In this document: positions 1 through 8,027 of the stretch, one piece after another
Layout of the letters: every line of letters starts with the position of its first letter
How positions within the stretch are numbered: the stretch's first letter is position 1
From: Acidimicrobiia bacterium
GTDB taxonomy: Bacteria > Actinomycetota > Acidimicrobiia > Acidimicrobiales > CATQHL01
Length of the DNA: 8,027 nt
Assembly (NCBI GenBank): GCA_021296435.1
Contig: JAGWAK010000076.1
Coordinates: 1-8,027, forward strand
Reading direction: 5' to 3'
Notes under the pieces: generated by a model
The model's input: only the letters and a program-made list of their open reading frames with translations
Told to the model about the DNA's origin: nothing
Database searches by the model: none
Program-made: the position numbers and the translations under genes

Positions 1-278
1 AGCTCGTCGTTGGACTGCACGTCGTCGAAGGTGGCGTGGCAGTGGGCGTCGATGAGCCCCGGCATGACCGTCCGCCCGCTGGCGTCGATGCGCTCGGCGC
101 CGGTGCCGGCCGCCTCGGCGGCTCCCAGTCCGACCATACCGATGTTGTCGCCCCGCAGCAGCACACCCGGATTCGGTCGTGCCGGCGCACCGGTGGCGTC
201 GATGAGGGTGCCGCCGGAGATGAGGATCTCGCCGGTGCCGGAGCGGGACGCCTCATCGCTTGTCGCCGGTGTGCTCAT
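1..278 (-). CDS. Amidohydrolase family protein, N-terminal part (runs off the window)
   Basis: This minus-strand frame starts at the ATG whose complement is 276-278 and stays open to the window edge, giving 92 codons plus two bases. Residues about 17-50 (EILISGGTLIDATGAP, then GVLLRGDNI) match the small N-terminal beta-sandwich of metal-dependent amidohydrolases. Residues 71-81 read VMPGLIDAHCH, the first metal-binding motif, with H79 and H81 as expected ligands. The following ATFDDVQSNDEL resembles imidazolonepropionase and Xaa-Pro-dipeptidase-like amidohydrolases. These enzymes hydrolyse C-N bonds with one or two bound metal ions, and no signal peptide is visible. The catalytic barrel lies outside the window, so the substrate cannot be assigned. 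The gene is divergent from the Dabb gene and shares its 82-base spacer. There is no good Shine-Dalgarno, so a slightly different start is possible. Confidence 0.85.
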   Translation of the reverse strand, partial: MSTPATSDEASRSGTGEILISGGTLIDATGAPARPNPGVLLRGDNIGMVGLGAAEAAGTGAERIDASGRTVMPGLIDAHCHATFDDVQSNDE

Positions 279-299
279 GGTGCGGTCGCTCTCGGAAGG

Positions 300-349
300 C
301 GGTCGGGGCCGAATCAGTTTATCCTCGCGGGGAATTCCGGCCCCGACCG
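300..349. promoter_or_regulatory. Divergent spacer: imperfect inverted repeat around opposed -10-like boxes
   Basis: The left arm (300-314, cggtcggggccgaat) and right arm (334-349) are complementary over 15 base pairs, with one bulged base (c338). The core between them (315-333) starts with the most A/T-rich stretch of the spacer. Within it, TATCCT at 320-325 fits a TANNNT -10 box on the plus strand, and TAAACT (complement of 316-321) fits one on the minus strand. These would start transcripts at roughly 332 for the Dabb gene and 309 for the amidohydrolase. No convincing -35 box is seen on either side. The geometry suits an operator bound by a dimeric regulator controlling both genes, but that is inference. 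The arms could instead form an RNA hairpin if transcription starts further upstream. Confidence 0.45.
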
Positions 350-355
350 AAGGAG
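350..355 (+). promoter_or_regulatory. Strong Shine-Dalgarno site of the Dabb gene
   Basis: AAGGAG lies five bases upstream of the ATG at 361 and fixes that start. It is the only near-consensus ribosome binding site in front of any gene here, and it directly abuts the right arm of the inverted repeat. Confidence 0.8.
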
Positions 356-360
356 CGGCC

Positions 361-654
361 ATGATCCGCCATTGCGTGCTGTTCAAATGGAACGACGAAG
401 TTGACGATGCCAAGCGAGCGGCGTTTCTCGAGGGGCTCGTGGAGTTGCTCGAGACGCACGAGGCTGTGCGGGGCTATGCCCACGGCAACGACGCCGCGAT
501 CAACGCCGGCAACCACGACTACGCCGTGACGGTGGACTTCGACGACGAAGCGGGATTCGTCTCCTACCGCGACGACGGCGGCCACCAGGCCTTCATCGCC
601 GCGAGGGTGCGTCCCATCCTCGAGAGTCGGGCCGCGGTGCAGTTCGAGTACTGA
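361..654 (+). CDS. Dabb family protein (stress-responsive A/B barrel domain)
   Basis: The 97-residue protein is a single Dabb domain. It opens with the family signature MIRHCVLFKW, has a central helix (about residues 16-36), a HDYAVTVDFDDEAGF strand and helix near 56-70, the GGHQAF segment near 74-79, and the usual ending RPILESRAAVQFEY. Dabb proteins are small cytoplasmic dimers with a ferredoxin-like alpha+beta fold. Some are stress-induced in plants, and related folds act as cyclases or monooxygenases, but most bacterial members have no known reaction. The length is normal for a single-domain member. Longer in-frame starts exist upstream from position 10, but they cross the divergent spacer and the amidohydrolase gene. 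The AAGGAG site and the family signature both favour the ATG at 361. No catalytic residues can be assigned. Sharing a spacer with the amidohydrolase hints at co-regulation only. Confidence 0.88.
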   Translation: MIRHCVLFKWNDEVDDAKRAAFLEGLVELLETHEAVRGYAHGNDAAINAGNHDYAVTVDFDDEAGFVSYRDDGGHQAFIAARVRPILESRAAVQFEY

Positions 655-711
655 GGCAGCGCCCGGCAGGTAGCGCCGCGTCCCACGGCGCCTGTCGAAG
701 CAGATTCGAGA

Positions 712-740
712 GCGAGCCCGGGCCGGAGTCCGGGGCTCGC
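712..740 (+). terminator. G/C-rich hairpin after the Dabb gene, possible terminator
   Basis: GCGAGCCC (712-719) pairs perfectly with GGGCTCGC (733-740), and 721-722 can pair with 730-731 inside. It lies 58 bases after the Dabb stop. The following bases (cttggccgg) are not T-rich, so it is not a classical intrinsic terminator. G/C-rich hairpins without a U-tract have been proposed as terminators in actinobacteria, which is why it is listed. Confidence 0.35.
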
Positions 741-754
741 CTTGGCCGGAATCG

Positions 755-809
755 GCGAGCGGGGTACGAACGCGTCGCCCGGTGACTTCTCAAGTCCCCG
801 CTCGCGGGG
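755..809 (+). repeat. Two mutually exclusive inverted repeats upstream of ftsK
   Basis: GCGAGCGGGG (755-764) is the exact reverse complement of CCCCGCTCGC (796-805), giving a 10-bp stem with a 31-base loop. The right arm can instead fold locally, CCCCG (796-800) with CGGGG (805-809) around a CTCG tetraloop. Both structures cannot form at once. The local palindrome also sits at about -44 to -31 relative to the proposed ftsK transcription start, where a DNA-binding protein could act. Whether this is RNA structure, an operator or chance in G/C-rich DNA cannot be settled by eye. Confidence 0.35.
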
Positions 810-825
810 CTGCTGTGGCCGCTGG

Positions 826-834
826 TGCTAGTGT
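826..834 (+). promoter_or_regulatory. Extended -10 promoter box for ftsK (leaderless)
   Basis: TGCTAGTGT matches an extended -10 element (TGn followed by TANNNT). The last T of the hexamer is five bases before the ATG at 840, so transcription would begin at or next to the start codon. No TTGACA-like -35 box is visible at the usual spacing. The lack of any Shine-Dalgarno sequence before ftsK fits a leaderless mRNA. Confidence 0.45.
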
Positions 835-839
835 TGGCA

Positions 840-3320
840 ATGATGGCAAAGTCCTCTGCGGGAGCCACCCGGGATAACGCGTCCTCGGGCCGCTCGGCCG
901 CTGCGGCGCGTGGCTCGAGGGCGCCCGCGAACGGCAAGAGCGCCTCCGGCAGCCCCCCACCGTCGGAGCCGTCGGCCCTCGCCGGCTTCTACCGGGCGTA
1001 TCGAGCGGAGATCTGGGCGCTCTTGGCCTTCGTGCTGGCCCTGCTGAGCGCCCTCGGTGTCTACGGCGACTTCGGCGGGCTCGTCGGGGTGGCATTCCGG
1101 CGCGCCGCGGGCGTAACCGTCGGCTGGGGGCGGCTGCTGGTGCCGCCGGCGCTGGCCGCGGTGGGCGTGCTGCTGATCATCGGCCGTTCCCGCGAACCGA
1201 CTGAGACCGATGAGGACCGGCAACCCTCGGTGCGCATCCTGGGCGGCGGTCTGGTGATGACGGCGCTCGCCGGCCTCCTCCACCTTGCCGCCGGCCGTCC
1301 GACCTGGGGCGACGGGCTCGCAGACTTCGAGGGCGCCGGCGGCTACGTGGGTTTCGCCTCCGGCGGCGCCGTCGCACTGCTGGCCGGGGTTGCCGGTGCG
1401 GTGGTCGTGCTGGTGGCGGTCGGCCTCCTGGGATGGTTGGCCCTCAGCGGCATGTCGCTCGGCACCGTGGCCCGCGGGATCTGGTGGGTCCTGCGCCGGG
1501 TGGGACTCTCTGTGGCTGCCGTGGTCCGACTCGTGGTGTCCGGCCGGCGCGCGGATGGGGAGCAAGAGGAGCCCGCTGAAGACGCGAGCACGGCTGATCA
1601 TCCGGCCCCGGAGGGGGAGTTCACCTCCGGGCAGTTGCCGCCGGGCGCCGCTGGGCACCCGCCGGTTGCGATACCCGCCGCCGCGCCCGTGTCGGGCGGT
1701 CCACGGCCGGCGGAGCAGACGCCCCCAGCCCCCGAGACCGCCCCCGGATCTCGCCGGCGGGGCCAGCAGGCCGAGTCGCCTGCCGAGCAGGTGGCGGCGG
1801 CCGGGGATGACAGCGGCCAGTGGCGCCGCCCCAACCTGGGGATCCTGAAGCGCACGCCCGCCCAGGAGGTGGATGGCCGCCTCATCAGCGAGCGCGGGCG
1901 GGCGCTGGAGGCGGCACTCGCCGCGCACGGCGTGGAGGCCACGCTGGCCGACGTGGTGGTGGGCCCGACGGTCAGCCGCTACGAGTTGGTGCTGGCCGAG
2001 GGGGTGAAGGTGGCCAGGATCACCGCGCTGTCCCGCGACATCGCCTATGCCCTGGCCTCGGCCGAGGTGCGCATTCTGGCTCCGATTCCCGGCCGGCAGG
2101 CCATCGGCGTCGAGGTCCCCAACCCGGCGCGCCACGCGGTGACCCTCGGCGACATCCTGGCCTCGGACGAGGCGGCGGCCGCCTCCCACCCTCTCGACGT
2201 GGCCCTGGGGCGCGACATAACCGGACAGGCCGTCATGGCCAACCTGGGGCGGATGCCGCACATCCTCATCGCCGGCGCAACCGGGGCGGGCAAGTCGTCC
2301 AGCCTCAACTCGATCATCACCACGATCCTGATGCGCTGCACGCCCGAGCAGGTGCGGCTGATCCTGGTGGATCCCAAGATGGTGGAGATGCGGCAGTACG
2401 CCAACGTGCCGCACCTGCTGACCCAGCCGGTCATCGATCCGAAGAAGGCCGCCAACGCCCTCGGCTGGGCGGTGCGGGAAATGGAGCGCCGCTACGAATT
2501 ACTGTCACGGGTGGGCTGCCGCGACATCACCGGCTACAACGAGATGTACGAGGCGTCGTTGACCGCCAGTGGCGGCGAGGCTGCGGGCGACGACGAGGAC
2601 GAGGTGCTGAACCGGTTGCCGTTCATCGTCATCGTGGTGGACGAGCTGTCGGATCTCATGATGGTCGCCCCGCGCGAGGTGGAGGACGCCATCTGGCGCC
2701 TGGCGCAGATGGCCCGTGCCGTGGGGGTGCATCTCGTGGTCGCCACGCAGCGACCCTCCACGAACGTCATCACCGGGGTCATCAAGGCCAACATCCCGGC
2801 CCGCATGGCGCTGTCGGTGTCGAGCCTCACCGACAGCCGGGTCATCCTCGACCAGGCCGGGGCGGAGCGGCTCGTGGGCAACGGCGACATGCTGCTGCTG
2901 GACGGCACCGCGGGGACGCCCCAACGCATCCAGGGGGCCTGGGTCAGCGAGGAGGAGATCCGTCGCGTGACGGCTGTCTGGCGCCGCCAGAACGTCCGCA
3001 AGCCCGAGCCCGAGCCGATCACCGCGGAGGATCTGGCGACGCCGAGCCTGGTGGGGAGCCGCGACTCGGGTGATCCCGATGACGACGAGCTGCTGGAGGC
3101 GGCCATGGAGTTGGTGGTGGACAGCCAACTCGGTTCCACCTCCATGCTGCAGCGCAAGCTGCGTGTGGGGTTCGCCCGGGCCGGGCGCCTCATGGATCTG
3201 CTGGAGCAGCGCGGTGTCGTCGGTCCGTCCGAGGGCTCCAAGGCCCGCGAGGTGCTCATGACTCCACAGGAGTTCGCCACCGAGCAGGCCGCCGCCTACC
3301 GAAACGGCGGGAGTTCGTAG
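840..3320 (+). CDS. ftsK: DNA translocase FtsK (FtsK/SpoIIIE family)
   Basis: FtsK is a septum-anchored ATPase that pumps double-stranded DNA to clear chromosome termini at division. From the ATG at 840 the protein has 826 residues. A charged, Ala/Ser-rich N-terminus precedes about four membrane segments (near 58-76, 95-115, 131-151 and 170-203). A Pro/Ala/Glu-rich linker of only about 90 residues follows, then the alpha domain from RRPNLGILK (about 329-440). The RecA-like beta motor has Walker A GATGAGKSS (479-487, K485) and Walker B VIVVDE (D601, E602), followed by ATQRPSTNVITGVIKANIPARMALSVSS. A winged-helix gamma domain (about 748-815), the module that reads polar sequence motifs in relatives, completes the protein. 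An in-frame GTG at 825 and an ATG at 843 are alternative starts. I chose 840 because a -10 box at 829-834 overlaps the longer version. The stop is TAG, nine bases before the next gene. Confidence 0.95.
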   Translation: MMAKSSAGATRDNASSGRSAAAARGSRAPANGKSASGSPPPSEPSALAGFYRAYRAEIWALLAFVLALLSALGVYGDFGGLVGVAFRRAAGVTVGWGRLLVPPALAAVGVLLIIGRSREPTETDEDRQPSVRILGGGLVMTALAGLLHLAAGRPTWGDGLADFEGAGGYVGFASGGAVALLAGVAGAVVVLVAVGLLGWLALSGMSLGTVARGIWWVLRRVGLSVAAVVRLVVSGRRADGEQEEPAEDASTADHPAPEGEFTSGQLPPGAAGHPPVAIPAAAPVSGGPRPAEQTPPAPETAPGSRRRGQQAESPAEQVAAAGDDSGQWRRPNLGILKRTPAQEVDGRLISERGRALEAALAAHGVEATLADVVVGPTVSRYELVLAEGVKVARITALSRDIAYALASAEVRILAPIPGRQAIGVEVPNPARHAVTLGDILASDEAAAASHPLDVALGRDITGQAVMANLGRMPHILIAGATGAGKSSSLNSIITTILMRCTPEQVRLILVDPKMVEMRQYANVPHLLTQPVIDPKKAANALGWAVREMERRYELLSRVGCRDITGYNEMYEASLTASGGEAAGDDEDEVLNRLPFIVIVVDELSDLMMVAPREVEDAIWRLAQMARAVGVHLVVATQRPSTNVITGVIKANIPARMALSVSSLTDSRVILDQAGAERLVGNGDMLLLDGTAGTPQRIQGAWVSEEEIRRVTAVWRRQNVRKPEPEPITAEDLATPSLVGSRDSGDPDDDELLEAAMELVVDSQLGSTSMLQRKLRVGFARAGRLMDLLEQRGVVGPSEGSKAREVLMTPQEFATEQAAAYRNGGSS

Positions 3321-3323
3321 GCT
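3318..3323 (+). promoter_or_regulatory. TAGGCT -10 box overlapping the ftsK stop codon
   Basis: The ftsK stop codon TAG forms the first half of TAGGCT, a TANNNT -10 box. Its last base is six bases before the GTG at 3330, so a transcript from it would start on that codon. The surrounding decamer TTCGTAGGCT (3314-3323) recurs with one change before secA. No -35 consensus is seen. This is inferred from position and sequence only. Confidence 0.45.
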
Positions 3324-3329
3324 GAGCCG

Positions 3330-3830
3330 GTGAGCAGAGCTGTCGACCGGTTCGCGGCGGCGGCTGCGGACCTCGGCGTGGATCTGCGTGTCACTCGCTA
3401 TCCCGCCGGGACCCGGACCGCCCGGGACGCAGCCGCGGCGGTGGGCTGTGAGCTGGGCCAGATCGTCAAGTCGCTGGTGTTCGTGGCCGGTGGGCGGGTC
3501 GTCGTGGCCCTGGTCTCCGGCGCCGACACGGTCGACACCGGACGTCTGGGCGCCGCCGCCGGCGCCGGTGCCGGCGATGCCCGCCAGGCCCGCGCCGAGG
3601 AGGTCGCGGACGCAACGGGGTTCTCCATCGGCGGCGTGCCACCCTTCGGCCACGCCCGCAAGCTGGAGACCTTCCTGGATCGGCGACTGCTGGACTTCGA
3701 GGAGGTGTGGGCGGCGGCCGGCGCGCCCGACGCCTGCTTCCCGATCGCGCCGGGCGAACTGGCGCGACTCGCCGAGGCCTCTGTCGTCGACGTCGCTGCC
3801 GGGGCGGGGAGCGGGCCCACCGCTTCGTAG
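3330..3830 (+). CDS. YbaK/EbsC-type aminoacyl-tRNA deacylase (Cys-tRNA(Pro) deacylase-like)
   Basis: The 166-residue protein is a single YbaK/ProRS-editing domain. Members act in trans in the cytoplasm to hydrolyse wrongly charged tRNAs, classically Cys-tRNA(Pro) or Ala-tRNA(Pro). Visible family marks are TRTARDAAAAVGCELGQIVKSLVF (residues 28-51) with K47 at the conserved lysine of the pocket, a VVVALVSGADTVD strand near 57-69, and the signature TGFSIGGVPPFGH at 96-108. The C-terminal PDACFPIAPGELARL segment also fits the family. An Ala/Gly-rich stretch (GAAAGAGAG, about 74-82) looks like a low-complexity loop. The GTG at 3330 lies nine bases after ftsK and has no Shine-Dalgarno, while the overlapping TAGGCT box supports a leaderless start there. 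Substrate choice among YbaK, ProX and other subfamilies is not settled. The link to its neighbours looks positional rather than functional. Confidence 0.85.
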   Translation: MSRAVDRFAAAAADLGVDLRVTRYPAGTRTARDAAAAVGCELGQIVKSLVFVAGGRVVVALVSGADTVDTGRLGAAAGAGAGDARQARAEEVADATGFSIGGVPPFGHARKLETFLDRRLLDFEEVWAAAGAPDACFPIAPGELARLAEASVVDVAAGAGSGPTAS

Positions 3831-3833
3831 ACT
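3828..3833 (+). promoter_or_regulatory. TAGACT -10 box overlapping the deacylase stop codon, upstream of secA
   Basis: The deacylase TAG stop codon forms the first half of TAGACT, which fits TANNNT and ends ten bases before the secA ATG at 3844. It would start a transcript near 3840, giving a leader of only a few bases. The decamer TTCGTAGACT (3824-3833) matches the one at 3314-3323 at nine of ten positions. No -35 box is apparent. Confidence 0.45.
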
Positions 3834-3843
3834 CGACGCGGAC

Positions 3844-6570
<2,727 letters not shown>

Positions 6571-6646
6571 GCGACCGGAGATCACCGCCCGTGCGCTGCG
6601 ACGCGATCCTGTTTCCCGCCCGCCGTCCCGTCCACCCGGCGCGCCG

Positions 6647-7744
6647 ATGAACGAGGACTTCAGCGACGATCTGGCCGAACTGCGCCGGCGCCTCGAGCAG
6701 TCCGAGCAGTATCTCGGCCTCGCCGGCTTGCGCGCCCGGCGACCGGATCTGGAGACCGAGGCGGCCCGCCCGGAACTCTGGGACGACCCCGAGCGGGCGC
6801 GCCGGGTTGCCCAGGACCTGGCGGCGGTGAACGACGACATCGAGAGCTTCGAGCGGCTGCAGGCGCGTCTCGAGGACGCCGAGACTCTCTGGGAGCTGGC
6901 CATCGAGCTCGACGACGACTCGGTGCTGGCGGAGATCGGCGAGTCCGTGGGCTCCTTGCGGGCCGATTTCGACGCCCTCGAGTTGCGCTCGCTGCTGGCC
7001 GGCAGCTACGACGAGCGTGACGCCGTGTGCAGCATCCAGTCCGGCGAGGGCGGCACCGACTCCCAGGACTGGGCCTCCATGCTGCTGCGCATGTACGGCC
7101 GCTGGGCGGAGCGCCGGGGCTTCAGCTTCGAGGTGGAGTCGGTGACCGAGGGCAAGGACAGCGTCAAGGGGCGCCATGCCTACGGGCTGCTGCGCAGCGA
7201 GCACGGCATCCACCGGCTGGTGCGGGTCTCGCCGTTCAACAAGGAGGGCAAGCGCCAGACGGCCTTCGCTTCGGTGAAGGTGGTGCCGTTCTTCCCGGAG
7301 ATGGCCAAGGAGGTGGAGATCGACGAGACCGAACTGCGCATCGACACCTACCGTTCCTCGGGCGCCGGCGGCCAGCACGTGAACGTCACCGACTCGGCGG
7401 TGCGCATCACCCACCTGCCGACCGGCCTCGTCACCTCCAGCCAGGCCCAGCGCAGCCAGCACCAGAACCGGGAGCGCGCCATGCAGATGCTGGCCGCCAA
7501 GCTGCTGGATCTGGAACGCCGCAAACGCTCCGACGAGGTGGCCGAGATCGCCGGCGCGGCCAAGCGGATGGGTTTCGGGAGCCAGATCCGATCCTACGTG
7601 CTGTACCCGTACCAGATGGTGAAGGACCTGCGCACCGAGCACTCCACCTCGAACACCGACGCCGTCCTCGATGGCGACATCGACGACTTCGTGGCCGGCT
7701 ACCTGCGGTGGCGCCGGGCCGAGGAGGTCGCCGCCGGCTCCTGA
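6647..7744 (+). CDS. prfB: Peptide chain release factor 2 (RF2)
   Basis: RF2 recognises UGA and UAA stop codons in the ribosomal A site and triggers release of the finished protein. The 365-residue product is full length. Residues 1-110 form the helical domain 1, with LETEAARPELWDDPERARRVAQDL aligning to the RF2 family. The stop-codon-reading tripeptide S195-P196-F197 is the RF2 type (RF1 has PxT). The catalytic loop SGAGGQHVN carries G241-G242-Q243, with Q243 the expected PrmC methylation site. THLPTGLVTSSQAQRSQHQNRE and the tail YVLYPYQMVKDLRTEH are also typical. The frame is open upstream into secA, but RF2 homology begins near the ATG at 6647. No Shine-Dalgarno and no -10 box lie close by, so it is probably read from the secA transcript, 76 bases downstream of it; a secA-prfB pair is a common order in bacteria. 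The autoregulatory frameshift stop found in many prfB genes is absent. Confidence 0.96.
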   Translation: MNEDFSDDLAELRRRLEQSEQYLGLAGLRARRPDLETEAARPELWDDPERARRVAQDLAAVNDDIESFERLQARLEDAETLWELAIELDDDSVLAEIGESVGSLRADFDALELRSLLAGSYDERDAVCSIQSGEGGTDSQDWASMLLRMYGRWAERRGFSFEVESVTEGKDSVKGRHAYGLLRSEHGIHRLVRVSPFNKEGKRQTAFASVKVVPFFPEMAKEVEIDETELRIDTYRSSGAGGQHVNVTDSAVRITHLPTGLVTSSQAQRSQHQNRERAMQMLAAKLLDLERRKRSDEVAEIAGAAKRMGFGSQIRSYVLYPYQMVKDLRTEHSTSNTDAVLDGDIDDFVAGYLRWRRAEEVAAGS

Positions 7745-7806
7745 GATTGCGGCCGTTGGTTCCGCGGCTCCCTCGGTGGTACGGGCAGCGGATCGTTGCC
7801 AACGCG

Positions 7807-7834
7807 GAGGGGCGGGCCCGGAGGCCCGCCCCTC
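7807..7834. terminator. Strong hairpin terminator between convergent genes
   Basis: GAGGGGCGGGCC (7807-7818) pairs perfectly with GGCCCGCCCCTC (7823-7834) around a CGGA loop, giving a 12-bp stem with eleven G-C pairs. On the plus strand it is followed by gttcgttgtgt, which is loosely T-rich but not a clean U-tract. It sits 62 bases after the prfB stop and 50 bases from the end of the convergent minus-strand gene, so it can end transcription from the prfB side and perhaps from both sides. Confidence 0.8.
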
Positions 7835-7856
7835 GTTCGTTGTGTCGGTTCAGCGT

Positions 7857-7874
7857 GGCGGGGCTATGCCCGCC
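7857..7874 (-). terminator. Small hairpin after the transporter gene, possible terminator
   Basis: GGCGGG (7857-7862) pairs with CCCGCC (7869-7874) around a six-base loop. In the minus-strand direction it starts ten bases after the stop codon of the substrate-binding protein gene. No U-tract follows on that strand. It may act together with the stronger hairpin at 7807-7834, which the same transcript would reach next. Confidence 0.4.
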
Positions 7875-7884
7875 GAGTTCAGCC

Positions 7885-8027
7885 TCAGCCGGCTGAGCGC
7901 GCGTTCTGCAGCCACTCGTCCACCTGTGGCCGGTTGCCCGCGATCCACTCGGCGGCGTGACGTCGCACGTCTGCTGGCGTGTCCTCACCATTGTCGTAGC
8001 GCAGGTTCTGCTTGGTGACGTCAACCA
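7885..8027 (-). CDS. Probable glycine betaine-type ABC transporter substrate-binding protein, C-terminal end
   Basis: Only the last 46 residues and the TGA stop (complement of 7885-7887) are in the window; the rest lies beyond 8027. The sequence VDVTKQNLRYDNGEDTP, then ADVRRHAAEWIAGNRPQVDEWLQNA resembles the end of OpuAC/ProX-type binding proteins. In that family a 'D-x-E-G-x-D-P' stretch is followed by a helix of the form 'A-x-x-W-x-x-x-N-x-x-x-V-x-x-W-L'. Such proteins capture glycine betaine, proline or choline outside the membrane and pass it to an ABC permease for osmoprotection. This call rests on a short fragment and memory of the family pattern, so it is moderate. The gene converges with prfB and is transcribed separately from the central run. 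Codon use looks like that of its neighbours. Confidence 0.6.
   Translation of the reverse strand, partial: VDVTKQNLRYDNGEDTPADVRRHAAEWIAGNRPQVDEWLQNARSAG

Noticed and set aside
10..360. A plus-strand extension of the Dabb frame back to position 10
   Set aside because: It is antisense to the amidohydrolase and crosses the divergent spacer. The Dabb signature begins at the ATG at 361 behind an AAGGAG site.
828..2414. A 528-codon minus-strand open frame inside ftsK
   Set aside because: It mirrors the FtsK coding frame and has an Arg/Gly/His-rich composition. The plus-strand frame carries all FtsK motifs.
1820..3073. A 417-codon plus-strand open frame in another phase within ftsK
   Set aside because: Its translation is an Arg/Gly/Pro/Ala-rich shadow with no motif, fully covered by the FtsK motor domain.
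3388..3843. An upstream extension of the secA frame across the deacylase gene
   Set aside because: The canonical SecA N-terminus starts at the ATG at 3844, and the extension is a shadow of the deacylase gene.
7431..8024. A 197-codon minus-strand open frame at the right end
   Set aside because: It runs in a different phase from the transporter-like fragment, crosses both hairpins and ends inside prfB. Its translation is Arg/Ser/Pro-rich without motifs.

Overview
This 8027-base window is GC-rich, about 70% G+C by eye. It carries core bacterial genes in an arrangement that suggests an actinobacterium. The reasons are the strong G/C bias at codon third positions, start codons that mostly lack a Shine-Dalgarno sequence, TANNNT -10 boxes lying almost on the start codons (a leaderless-transcript style), and no frameshift site in prfB. 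A deep-branching class such as Acidimicrobiia would fit, but this is a guess from gene style; no marker here proves it.

Layout from left to right. Positions 1-278 (minus strand) hold the first 92 codons of an amidohydrolase that runs off the window. A short divergent spacer contains a long inverted repeat around two back-to-back -10-like boxes. It leads into a small plus-strand Dabb (stress-responsive A/B barrel) gene at 361-654. A structured spacer of about 185 bases follows, with several G/C-rich inverted repeats. Next comes a compact plus-strand run: ftsK (DNA translocase, 840-3320), a YbaK/EbsC-type aminoacyl-tRNA deacylase (3330-3830), secA (preprotein translocase ATPase, 3844-6570) and prfB (peptide chain release factor 2, 6647-7744). 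The run ends at a very strong hairpin (7807-7834). The last 143 bases (minus strand) encode the C-terminal end of what looks like a glycine-betaine-type ABC transporter substrate-binding protein, convergent with prfB.

The four central genes serve chromosome segregation at division, tRNA proofreading, protein export and translation termination. They are housekeeping functions, not one pathway. Spacers of 9, 13 and 76 bases suggest read-through transcription, and TAG-containing -10 boxes at the ends of ftsK and ybaK suggest extra internal leaderless promoters. I see no mobile element, CRISPR array, tRNA, rRNA or defence island. I do not think the window holds a new multi-gene system. The points worth a second look are regulatory: stop codons that appear to double as promoter -10 boxes, the operator-like inverted repeat in the divergent spacer, and a hairpin whose loop is the secA stop codon.
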